Shown here piece by piece: positions 26,801-34,454 of a stretch of 64,000 nucleotides of DNA (positions within the stretch are counted from its first letter, which is position 1; every line of letters begins with the position of its first letter). A program made the translations under genes and the position numbers. The notes under the pieces were generated by a model. The model saw only the letters and a list, made by a program, of their open reading frames with translations, did not search any database and had not been told where the DNA came from. Source of the DNA: Flavobacteriales bacterium (GTDB taxonomy: Bacteria > Bacteroidota > Bacteroidia > Flavobacteriales_F > PHOS-HE28); the NCBI GenBank assembly GCA_020635655.1, contig JACJZI010000005.1, forward strand, positions 274,451 through 338,450. Reading direction: 5' to 3'.

Positions 26801-29112
26801 ACTGCACGGGTCAGGTGCTCGACTGTGCGGGCGTGCCGGGTGGCACGGCGTACTATGACAACTGTTCGACCTGCGTGGGCGGCACCACGGGCCTGACGGC
26901 CTGCACGCAGGACTGTGCAGGCACCTGGGGCGGCAACGCCCTGCCGGGCACCTCGTGCGATGACGGCAATGCGAACACGGGCAACGACACCTGGGACGCG
27001 AACTGCAACTGCACGGGTCAGGTGCTCGACTGTGCGGGCGTGCCGGGTGGCACGGCGTACTATGACAACTGTTCGACCTGCGTGGGCGGCACCACGGGCC
27101 TGACGGCCTGCACGCAGGACTGTGCAGGCACCTGGGGTGGCAGCGCCCTGCCGGGCACCTCGTGCGACGACGGCGATGCGAACACGATCAACGATACGTG
27201 GTCGGCGAACTGCAGCTGCGTGGGCACGCCGGTGACCTATGACTGCCTGGGCGTGGCGAACGGACCCGCCCTGCCGGGCACCTCGTGCGACGACGGCAAC
27301 GCGAACACGGGCAACGACACCTGGGACGCGAACTGCAACTGCACGGGTCAGGTGCTCGACTGTGCGGGCGTGCCGGGTGGCACGGCGTACTATGACAACT
27401 GTTCGACCTGCGTGGGCGGCACCACGGGCCTGACGGCCTGCACGCAGGACTGCGCAGGCACCTGGGGTGGCAGCGCCCTGCCGGGCACCTCGTGCGATGA
27501 CGGCAATGCGAACACGATCAACGATACGTGGTCGGCGAACTGCAGCTGCGTGGGCACGCCGGTGACCTATGACTGCCTGGGCGTGGCGAACGGACCCGCC
27601 CTGCCGGGCACCTCGTGCGACGACGGCAACGCGAACACGGGCAACGACACCTGGGACGCGAACTGCAACTGCACGGGTCAGGTGCTCGACTGTGCGGGCG
27701 TGCCGGGTGGCACGGCGTACTATGACAACTGTTCGACCTGCGTGGGCGGCACCACGGGCCTGACGGCCTGCACGCAGGACTGCGCAGGCACCTGGGGTGG
27801 CAGCGCCCTGCCGGGCACCTCGTGCGATGACGGCAATGCGAACACGATCAACGATACGTGGTCGGCGAACTGCAGCTGCGTGGGCACGCCGGTGACCTAT
27901 GACTGCCTGGGCGTGGCGAACGGACCCGCCCTGCCGGGCACCTCGTGCGACGACGGCAACGCGAACACGGGCAACGACACCTGGGACGCGAACTGCAACT
28001 GCACGGGTCAGGTGCTCGACTGTGCGGGCGTGCCGGGTGGCACGGCGTACTATGACAACTGTTCGACCTGCGTGGGCGGCACCACGGGCCTGACGGCCTG
28101 CACGCAGGACTGTGCAGGCACCTGGGGCGGCAACGCCCTGCCGGGCACCTCGTGCGACGACGGCGATGCGAACACGATCAACGATACGTGGTCGGCGAAC
28201 TGCAACTGCGTGGGCACGCCGGTGACCTATGACTGCCTGGGCGTGGCGAACGGACCCGCCCTGCCGGGCACCTCGTGCGACGACGGCAACGCGAACACAG
28301 GCAACGACACCTGGAATGCCGATTGCACTTGCGTGGGCCAACTGATCGATTGCCAGGGCGTGCCGGGTGGTTCGGCGCTTCCTGGGACCGCGTGCGACGA
28401 TGGGAACATATTCACCAGCGGCGATGCCTGGGATACGGACTGCAACTGCTTCGGGGTCCTGGCCTTGATCGATTGCATGGGTGTTCCGAACGGCACTGCA
28501 TTGCCCGGCGGTCCCTGCGACGATGGTGATCCGGACACCGGCAACGATGTCTGGGATGTGAACTGTGAATGTTCAGGGCAGGTGCTCGACTGCGCGGGAG
28601 TGCCCGGAGGTGATGCGTTCATCGATGATTGCGGTACGTGTGCGGGTGGCAACACCGGCAATACACCGAACCCCGACCCGGACGCTGACAGCTATATCGA
28701 TTGTGAGGACAATTGCAGCACGGCCTGGAACCCGGCACAGCTCGACTATGACGGGGACGGTGTTGGCGATGCTTGTGACAATTGTGTATGGATCGCCAAC
28801 AGTGACCAAGCGGACCTGAACGGGAATGGGATCGGGGACGTCTGTGAACTTCTGCTCGGGGTGATCACATTGGACCAGGACCAGGGCATCCAGTTGGCAC
28901 CCAACCCGGCTCGGGACTTCGCATACGTGCGTTGTGAGGTGAGCGGCGTTTCACGGATCGCACTGTTCGATGTCCTTGGTGCGCTTGTGCTCGAGGTATC
29001 TCCCGATCAACACCGCATCGACCTGGACCGACTGCCGGTCGGTGCGTTCGAGGTCATCGCGCTGAATGCGGAAGGCAGACCGCTGGCGCGTACCAGGCTC
29101 ATCCGGCAATGA
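23881..29112 (+). CDS. Giant T9SS surface protein with cysteine-rich repeats (paralogue 2)
   Basis: A 1743-residue exported protein with the same architecture as the gene before it: signal peptide (MQRLFILPLAACVSGSLAAQ), FN3-like segment, C25-like domain (VYMIGHVPVPYSG, LQVGRVDLYDMPAFSQ, SFGSYFGDWD near residue 394, LALMGDPSLRMKY), second FN3-like segment, cysteine-rich repeats (residues 584-1569), thrombospondin-3-like DYDGDGVGD loops and a type A sorting domain (IQLAPNPARDF...FEVIAL). Its repeats include a second class, DCAGVPGGTAYYDNCSTC with GGTTGLTACTQ, absent from paralogue 1 except at its end. The usual C25 catalytic His and Cys are not seen. The gene ends at a strong hairpin shared with the convergent gene. 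Confidence 0.88.
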   Translation: MQRLFILPLAACVSGSLAAQSYSQTNAVQVEAVVQASPASITLSWPSFPNTNGITIYRKLKSATSWGGIYAAPGASATQYTDNGVSVGTYYEYKLVRSASSGTGYGYVATGIEVQPTEYMGKVVLLVDNTFTTSLATQLTQLEQDLRSDGWAVLRHDVSRSAAVTSIRALVQADYNADPTNVKAVYMIGHVPVPYSGNINPDGHSGHLGAWPCDGYYGEMNGTWTDNSVNNNGAQEVSNRNVPGDGKFDQSDFPNDVELQVGRVDLYDMPAFSQTETQLLQNYLNKAHAFKSKQWVPQERGIVFDNFQFLSYPLAGCGYREIAPLVGPGNITDCNPNAYSFYTYVDGQSYLWSYVCGAGLQAMDGSVLTYNGVDHVGTTQDYAAINMDAVFNMSFGSYFGDWDNRNNFLRAPLCTGHALTNTWAAIPNWWFHHMGMGDNIGYGVRQSMNNTSNLYAPLHGGWQGSIGRSHLALMGDPSLRMKYVAPPSNLQVTNNGGNAAFAWTASPDAVLGYYVYQFDPTSGEVSRVIPTLVTTTSYQSPTVPFVAGREYMVRAVKLESTHSGSFFNLSLGAIGTAAGSPTPDCMGVPGGNALPGTSCDDGNANTINDTWSANCSCVGTPVTYDCLGVANGPALPGTSCDDGNANTGNDTWDANCSCTGQVLDCAGVPGGTAYYDNCSTCVGGTTGLTACTQDCAGTWGGNALPGTSCDDGNANTGNDTWDANCNCTGQVLDCAGVPGGTAYYDNCSTCVGGTTGLTACTQDCAGTWGGNALPGTSCDDGNANTGNDTWDANCNCTGQVLDCAGVPGGTAYYDNCSTCVGGTTGLTACTQDCAGTWGGSALPGTSCDDGDANTINDTWSANCSCVGTPVTYDCLGVANGPALPGTSCDDGNANTGNDTWDANCNCTGQVLDCAGVPGGTAYYDNCSTCVGGTTGLTACTQDCAGTWGGNALPGTSCDDGNANTGNDTWDANCNCTGQVLDCAGVPGGTAYYDNCSTCVGGTTGLTACTQDCAGTWGGNALPGTSCDDGNANTGNDTWDANCNCTGQVLDCAGVPGGTAYYDNCSTCVGGTTGLTACTQDCAGTWGGSALPGTSCDDGDANTINDTWSANCSCVGTPVTYDCLGVANGPALPGTSCDDGNANTGNDTWDANCNCTGQVLDCAGVPGGTAYYDNCSTCVGGTTGLTACTQDCAGTWGGSALPGTSCDDGNANTINDTWSANCSCVGTPVTYDCLGVANGPALPGTSCDDGNANTGNDTWDANCNCTGQVLDCAGVPGGTAYYDNCSTCVGGTTGLTACTQDCAGTWGGSALPGTSCDDGNANTINDTWSANCSCVGTPVTYDCLGVANGPALPGTSCDDGNANTGNDTWDANCNCTGQVLDCAGVPGGTAYYDNCSTCVGGTTGLTACTQDCAGTWGGNALPGTSCDDGDANTINDTWSANCNCVGTPVTYDCLGVANGPALPGTSCDDGNANTGNDTWNADCTCVGQLIDCQGVPGGSALPGTACDDGNIFTSGDAWDTDCNCFGVLALIDCMGVPNGTALPGGPCDDGDPDTGNDVWDVNCECSGQVLDCAGVPGGDAFIDDCGTCAGGNTGNTPNPDPDADSYIDCEDNCSTAWNPAQLDYDGDGVGDACDNCVWIANSDQADLNGNGIGDVCELLLGVITLDQDQGIQLAPNPARDFAYVRCEVSGVSRIALFDVLGALVLEVSPDQHRIDLDRLPVGAFEVIALNAEGRPLARTRLIRQ
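25630..28587 (+). repeat. Nested tandem repeat array (744-bp and 330-bp blocks)
   Basis: The landmark segment DCLGVANGPALPG occurs at 25753, 26497, 27241, 27571, 27901 and 28231, giving spacings of 744, 744, 330, 330 and 330 bases. Each 744-bp block is a 330-bp block plus two 207-bp units. Copies are nearly identical at the nucleotide level apart from scattered synonymous or Ser/Asn changes. Unequal crossing-over or slippage is the likely origin. Confidence 0.92.
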
Positions 29113-29134
29113 TGGGACCTGGAATGGAAGGGAA

Positions 29135-29157
29135 GGGGCGCCGATCATCGGTGCCCC
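29135..29157. terminator. Bidirectional hairpin terminator
   Basis: GGGGCGCCGAT pairs with ATCGGTGCCCC (one G-T wobble), followed by TTTTC on the plus strand. It lies between the converging stops at 29112 and 29161. On the minus strand the following bases are CCTTCC, so it should work best for the plus-strand gene. Confidence 0.75.
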
Positions 29158-29160
29158 TTT

Positions 29161-32100
29161 TCACTTCAAGAGGGTGACGTGCCCGATGAACGCCTTGCGC
29201 GTCGCACTGAATTTATCACGCGCCCGGATCCGCCAGACGTAGACACCGTCAGGGAGCGGACGTCCGTCGTTGTGCAGTCCACCGTTCCAGGATTCATTGG
29301 GATCATGGGTGGAGAAGACCATCTCTCCCCACCGATCGAAGATCAGCAGTTCGTAGTCGTTCTCGTCCACTCCGAGCAAGGAGGGTCGGAACGCCTCGTT
29401 CACGCCATCCCCGTTCGGCGTGAACGCCTCCGGTACGTAGACGGTCATCTCTTCATCCACGAGGACCTCCACACAGGTCTCGTTGCTGCAGCTCGCATCA
29501 TCCGTGGCCGTCAGGCAGATGGTGTGGTATCCTGCGGTGGCCGGGTCGAACGTGTACGACCAGACGACATCCGATCCGATGGCCAGCCCATCGGATGTCC
29601 AGAGCAGTGAGTCCCCGGGAGGAGCCAGACCGACGAGGTGCACTGTCGGTGAGCTGGTGCTGACCACGAGCGGTTCGGCGTGCACAGCCACGGAAGGCCC
29701 CGCCTGCGCCATGATCGTGCCCATGAGCGTGACGTTCGTCGTGCATCCGTTCTGATCGGTCACCACCACCTGCACGGGGAAGCTGCCCGGGTGTGAATAG
29801 GAGTGATCGAACGGCGCGAGCGAACTACTCATGCTGCCATCCCCAAGGTCCCACACCAATTGGGCGACCCCAGGTGTTGTGCCTGGCGTGAAATGGACCG
29901 TCAGGGGTGCACAACCCTGCATGGGCGTGGCTTCGATCAAGATCGGCATGGCTTGCATGATCACCATGTCCACTAGGGCCTCATCGACCAGGCCAGTGCA
30001 CGCTCCGCCTCCCATGACCATGTAGGTATAGACGCCAGGATCGTCCATGTCCGGGTCGAACTGCACGGTATGGGCGTTCCCACCGGGATCCGACCAACTG
30101 CCTCCGGGATCAGGCGCGCCTCCCAACGCGTTGAGCAGGGATACCGATGCACCGTCGGCGCATGCGATCAGTTGACCATCGTTGCCTGCGTTCGGCGCGG
30201 GGTCGATCATCAGTTGCACGACCGCCGAAGCATCCGGACAAGGAGCGATGCCTGGCACGGTGTAGGTGTAGTTCCCTGTGGGCACCATGGATGCATCGAT
30301 CGGCATGGTGATGGGCGCGCCGTTCGGGTCCGTCCACGTCCCGTTCTGGGATGGGGATCCGGCCAGCGCGGGGAAAAGGTCGACGGAATTGTCCAACGCG
30401 CAAACGGAAAGCGTTCCAGGGCCGCCTGCATCCGATGCTGGGGTCGTCGTGACGGTCACATCGGCTGTGGTTGCAGGGCAGGGTGCCGTGCCGTTGACCG
30501 TGTAGGTATAGACGCCCGGTGGGTCGGTGGAGGGATCGAAAGTGCTGTTGGCCACTATGCCTCCTGGGCCTGCCCAAGTGCCACCGACATCCGGGTTCCC
30601 CGCCAAGGCGTTGAAAAGCGGCGCGGGAGGTGCGCTGGTACAGAGATCCATGCTGCCGTTCGAACCTGCGTCCGGAGGCTGGATGATCTGTACATCCACT
30701 TGTTGCACGCCGTCCGGGCAGGGGCTTGTCCCGGCCAGGATGTAGGTATAGGTCCCTGCAGGATCGATGGCCGGGTCACAGCTGCCGCTGTGCGTGTTGC
30801 CGTTCGGGTCCGTCCAAAGCCCCGTGCCCGCAATGCCAGGCAGCGTCTGCAGCAGGTCCGCGGGCGGGTCACTGGCGCACAGGTCCATCTGTCCCTGTAG
30901 TCCGTTCGGTACGGCGCTGCTGATGGACAGAGTGACCGTCGCACTTACCGAGATGCAGGGTGGCGGAGCGACGAGGGTGTATGAATATGCACCGGGGGTG
31001 GCGGTCGCCGGATCGATCAGCGCTGTGGTCCCCATCCCGTTGGGGTCCGTCCATGTCCCTCCCGGATCCGGCATCCCACCCAACTCGTTGAACAGGTCCA
31101 GCACCGGGTCGCTTGAACACATGGCGATCGAAGCATCAAGACCGGCGTCCGGTTGCGCGGTCACGTTCACTTGGACGAGGGCGCTCACGGATGGACAGGG
31201 ACCACTGCCCGTGACCGAGTACGTGTAGGGTCCGGGCGGATCGGATCCCGGATCGAAGATGCCGTTTGTCGCAACGCCATTGGGGTCTGTCCAGGACCCT
31301 CCACCATCAGGTGTTCCTCCAAGTTCCGCGAACAGGTCCACCGGAGCACCTGCCAGACATACGTTCAACACGGAATTGGAACCGGCGTCGGGCGCAGTGT
31401 ACGTCGTCACCTGCACCTGTGCGGAAGCACTGGCGCAGGGAGAGGTCCCGGCGATCGTGTAGGTATAGGTACCGTCGGGGTCCGATCCTGGTTGGAACGA
31501 GCCTCCGTGCACATTGCCGTTGGGGTCGGTCCAAACGCCATTGGCCTGCGGGTTCCCTCCGAGCATGTCGATCAGGGCGAACGAAGGATCGGCGCTACAG
31601 ACGGATGCCAACCCATCGGCACCGGCATCCGGTGCATTGTTGACGGTGACGGCCACCGTGGCATCGACCGTGGTGCAGGGTGCGTTCGCCTGGACCGAGT
31701 AGGTATAACCGCCGGGAATGCTGGTGCCTGGTGTGAAAGTGCTCGTGACAGGGATCCCGTTCGGATCGGTCCAGGTGCCACCCGCATCCGGCATTCCCAG
31801 GAGTTCGGCGAACAGATCGAACGGGCCGGACTGGTCGCACACGGTGATCACCCCGTCAGACCCGGCAGAAGGTTGTTGCTCGATCGTCACGGTCACGGTC
31901 GCCTGGTCGCTCGCGCATGGGATGGTCCCGTTCACGGTATAGGTATATGTTCCTTGAAGGGCTCCGCCCGGGTCAAGGGGTTGGATGAATATGTTGCCGT
32001 TGGGGTCGGTCCATGCGCCGCCAATGTTCGGGTTGCCGCCCAGGGCATCGTACAGGTCCGTGGGTGACTGCGCGCTGCACAGGAGCGTCTGGCCACCGAC

Positions 32101-33429
32101 ACCGGCTTCCGGGGCCGTATTGATCGTCACGATCACCTGGGCCTGGGCATTCACGCAGGGGGCGATGCCGGCCACGGTATAGATGTAGGCGCCCGACGGA
32201 TCAACGGCCGGTGCGACAAGCCCGAAGTTGATCGAACCGTTCGGATCGGTCCAAACGCCACCGACCTCGGGCGTGCCGGCCAATTGGACGAACAGCGGGA
32301 TCGTGGGTCCATCGGAGCACAGGGCGATCGCTCCGTTCGCCCCGGCATCGGGGGCTTGGGCCACGTTCACCGTGACCGTCGCGGTGGCATCCACGCAGGG
32401 CGGTGTGGCGCCGACCGTGTAGGTGTAAATGCCCGGTGTTCCCGAGAGGGGATCGAACAGGTTACCGGTCAATGCGCCTGGTCCGGACCAGGTGCCACCC
32501 ACGTCGGCACCGGGTCCCAGCAGGGCGAACAGGTCCGTGGATGGTCCATCGGAGCACAGATCGATCGAGGTGCCCATTCCCGCGTTCGGTTGTGCTGCGA
32601 CCGTGACGTTCACCACCGCCTGCGAGGAGCATTGGGCCAGCACGTCCACCACCTCATAGGTATACGCCCCGCTGATCGCCGTTGTCGGATCGAGCAGGGA
32701 GGACGTGGTGGAGCCGTTCGGATCGGTCCAGGAGCCTCCGGGATCCGGCGTGCCTCCAAGCAGTGCGAAAAGATCGAACGGTGCGGCGGATGCGCATGTA
32801 GTGATCGAGGCATCCGACCCGGCATCCGCGTCGCAACAATTGCTTACAGCGGCCGGTGTCGGCACGATGGCGTCACCGGTGCATCCGGAGCTGCTCCAGG
32901 ATCCGGTCTCACTGTCGCCGTAGGTGTTCACCATGATCGTCAGGTCGGCACCGTCCACGCAATTGGCGCCGCCGGCCACGGTGATGCTCCAACAGAACAT
33001 CCAGTTGACCGCCCCCACGCAATAGTCACCGAAGTTGTTGCCGGGGTTCCCGTCGTTGTTCAGGTCGAAGAACCAGCCCGGGCCCACCGGACCAATGGCC
33101 GTTGTCGCCGTACCGGAGCAGGTGTTGTACCAACCCCAGTTACCGGTGCTGGGACCGCAGGTCGCAGGGGGTGGACCGGGCACCAGGGTGCTCATGTCCC
33201 AACCAGGCCCGAAGCTCGGCACGAGCCCATGGAACCAGTTCGCATTGGTCGAATTCCAGTTGGTGACAGTGAAGCAGAAGTTCACCGTCTGCCCGCCCTG
33301 GTAGGAGCCACCCACGGGCATGGGGTTGGCAGTGAGCGTGTAGCTGACCAGGCAAGGCTGGCCTGCTGCCGCTTCCGCGCATAGCAAGGCAAGGCCGATC
33401 AAGATCGTTCCAGGTCCGCGCATGGACAT
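29161..33429 (-). CDS. Giant secreted repeat protein with PKD and T9SS type B sorting domain
   Basis: A 1422-residue exported protein with signal peptide (MRGPGTILIGLALLCAEAAAG); initiation is at 33429 or the ATG at 33423. A roughly 190-residue N-terminal domain (ending CCDADAGSD) is followed by 12 repeats of about 80 residues with the pattern DAGxxGxxxLC...DLFxxLGGxPDxGGxWTDPNG...GxYTYTVxG. A PKD domain (WDLGDGSMSS, HSYSHPGSFPVQVVVTD) comes next. The C-terminus (YVPEAFTPNGDGVNEAF, DRWGEMVFS, WNG, LPDGVYVWRI) is the gliding-motility-associated/CHU_C type B sorting domain. It is likely to be a surface adhesin or matrix protein secreted by T9SS. A TATTTTCA box (33449-33456) lies about 20 bases upstream. 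Confidence 0.9.
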   Translation of the reverse strand: MSMRGPGTILIGLALLCAEAAAGQPCLVSYTLTANPMPVGGSYQGGQTVNFCFTVTNWNSTNANWFHGLVPSFGPGWDMSTLVPGPPPATCGPSTGNWGWYNTCSGTATTAIGPVGPGWFFDLNNDGNPGNNFGDYCVGAVNWMFCWSITVAGGANCVDGADLTIMVNTYGDSETGSWSSSGCTGDAIVPTPAAVSNCCDADAGSDASITTCASAAPFDLFALLGGTPDPGGSWTDPNGSTTSSLLDPTTAISGAYTYEVVDVLAQCSSQAVVNVTVAAQPNAGMGTSIDLCSDGPSTDLFALLGPGADVGGTWSGPGALTGNLFDPLSGTPGIYTYTVGATPPCVDATATVTVNVAQAPDAGANGAIALCSDGPTIPLFVQLAGTPEVGGVWTDPNGSINFGLVAPAVDPSGAYIYTVAGIAPCVNAQAQVIVTINTAPEAGVGGQTLLCSAQSPTDLYDALGGNPNIGGAWTDPNGNIFIQPLDPGGALQGTYTYTVNGTIPCASDQATVTVTIEQQPSAGSDGVITVCDQSGPFDLFAELLGMPDAGGTWTDPNGIPVTSTFTPGTSIPGGYTYSVQANAPCTTVDATVAVTVNNAPDAGADGLASVCSADPSFALIDMLGGNPQANGVWTDPNGNVHGGSFQPGSDPDGTYTYTIAGTSPCASASAQVQVTTYTAPDAGSNSVLNVCLAGAPVDLFAELGGTPDGGGSWTDPNGVATNGIFDPGSDPPGPYTYSVTGSGPCPSVSALVQVNVTAQPDAGLDASIAMCSSDPVLDLFNELGGMPDPGGTWTDPNGMGTTALIDPATATPGAYSYTLVAPPPCISVSATVTLSISSAVPNGLQGQMDLCASDPPADLLQTLPGIAGTGLWTDPNGNTHSGSCDPAIDPAGTYTYILAGTSPCPDGVQQVDVQIIQPPDAGSNGSMDLCTSAPPAPLFNALAGNPDVGGTWAGPGGIVANSTFDPSTDPPGVYTYTVNGTAPCPATTADVTVTTTPASDAGGPGTLSVCALDNSVDLFPALAGSPSQNGTWTDPNGAPITMPIDASMVPTGNYTYTVPGIAPCPDASAVVQLMIDPAPNAGNDGQLIACADGASVSLLNALGGAPDPGGSWSDPGGNAHTVQFDPDMDDPGVYTYMVMGGGACTGLVDEALVDMVIMQAMPILIEATPMQGCAPLTVHFTPGTTPGVAQLVWDLGDGSMSSSLAPFDHSYSHPGSFPVQVVVTDQNGCTTNVTLMGTIMAQAGPSVAVHAEPLVVSTSSPTVHLVGLAPPGDSLLWTSDGLAIGSDVVWSYTFDPATAGYHTICLTATDDASCSNETCVEVLVDEEMTVYVPEAFTPNGDGVNEAFRPSLLGVDENDYELLIFDRWGEMVFSTHDPNESWNGGLHNDGRPLPDGVYVWRIRARDKFSATRKAFIGHVTLLK
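29990..32830 (-). repeat. 12 coding repeats of ~240 bp
   Basis: Twelve divergent repeats of about 80 codons within the protein, each with one Cys after DAGxxG and a WTDPNG or WSGPG core. Unlike the arrays in the two upstream paralogues, these are diverged at the nucleotide level, so this array is older. Boundaries are approximate. Confidence 0.8.
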
Positions 33430-33476
33430 CCCTGTCGGAAATGACGGATGAAAATAGGAGGAAGTCCGCTGATCCG

Positions 33477-34454
33477 TCAGATGGACAGGATCGCCTGTAC
33501 CCGCAGCAGGTCGTGCTGGGGGGTCTTGCGGGTGTTGATGGCGATGTCGAACGGGGTGAAGGTGACCTGGTCGTTCACCAATCCGAGCATGCCGCCATGC
33601 ACGCCGTTCAGCAGTTGCTCCACCGCGGCAACACCCAGTCTGCTCGCCAGCACGCGATCGGTCACAGTGGGCGCGCCGCCCCTTTGCAGGTGGCCCAATA
33701 CCGTGACGCGGATGTCATAGTGATCGAACCGTTCCTTCACCTTGCGGGCCACGGTCAGCGCCCCGCCCTCCTCGTCGCCCTCGGCCACCACCACGATGCT
33801 TGACGATTTGGTCCTGCTGCCTTCCTCCAGTACCCGGACGAGTTCATCGATCGTCTGCCGCTCTTCGGGTAGCATCACGTATTCAGCGCCGGCGGCCAAT
33901 GCTGCGGACATGGCGATGAAACCGGTATCGCGCCCCATTACTTCGACGAAAAAGAGCCGGTCGTGCGAGGAGGCGGTGTCCCGGATCTTGTCGATGGCCT
34001 CCACGGCCGTATTGGTGGCGGTGTCGAACCCGATGGTCATGTCGGTGCCGCTCAGGTCGTTGTCGATCGTGCCGGGAAGACCGATCACGGGCATTCCATG
34101 CTCCTGTTCGAAGACCTTTGCGCCGGCGAAGGTGCCATCGCCTCCGATCACCACCAGGGCATCGATCCCCTGTTCCTGCAGATGGGCCATCGCCCGCATG
34201 CGTCCCTCGGGCGTCCTGAATGCCGCACTCCGCGCTGAGCGGAGGATCGTCCCGCCGCGTTGGATGATGTTGCTGACGTCACGTGAACCGAGCGGCATGG
34301 ACCGTCCGTTCACCATGCCATCGAAGCCTTCGATGATCCCTGTGATCCGCAGGTCGTTGTACAACGCCGAGCGCACCACTGCGCGGATCGCCGCGTTCAT
34401 GCCGGGCGCGTCCCCGCCCGAGGTGAGCACACCGACATGTGCGGGCCGGTTCAT
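33477..34454 (-). CDS. pfkA: 6-phosphofructokinase, ATP-dependent type
   Basis: Phosphorylates fructose 6-phosphate in glycolysis. At 325 residues it has the bacterial PfkA length. Motifs: GVLTSGGDAPGMNAAIR at the N-terminus, VVIGGDGTFAGA near residue 102 (Gly after the Asp marks ATP rather than pyrophosphate use), PGTIDNDLSGTD with the catalytic Asp, and EVMGRDTGFIA. The ATG overlaps the stop of the upstream secreted propeller protein (ATGA), an unusual coupling of a cytosolic glycolytic enzyme to a T9SS cargo. Confidence 0.96.
   Translation of the reverse strand: MNRPAHVGVLTSGGDAPGMNAAIRAVVRSALYNDLRITGIIEGFDGMVNGRSMPLGSRDVSNIIQRGGTILRSARSAAFRTPEGRMRAMAHLQEQGIDALVVIGGDGTFAGAKVFEQEHGMPVIGLPGTIDNDLSGTDMTIGFDTATNTAVEAIDKIRDTASSHDRLFFVEVMGRDTGFIAMSAALAAGAEYVMLPEERQTIDELVRVLEEGSRTKSSSIVVVAEGDEEGGALTVARKVKERFDHYDIRVTVLGHLQRGGAPTVTDRVLASRLGVAAVEQLLNGVHGGMLGLVNDQVTFTPFDIAINTRKTPQHDLLRVQAILSI

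Noticed and set aside
25618..28341. A 907-codon open frame on the minus strand opposite T9SS paralogue 2
   Set aside because: It mirrors the tandem repeats of the plus-strand gene in a high-GC context, has repetitive Ala/Arg/Val-rich content, no domain and no signal or promoter.
19440..28587. CRISPR or non-coding satellite array
   Set aside because: The periodic units (117, 207, 330 bp) are in frame, encode conserved cysteine patterns and have no spacer structure.
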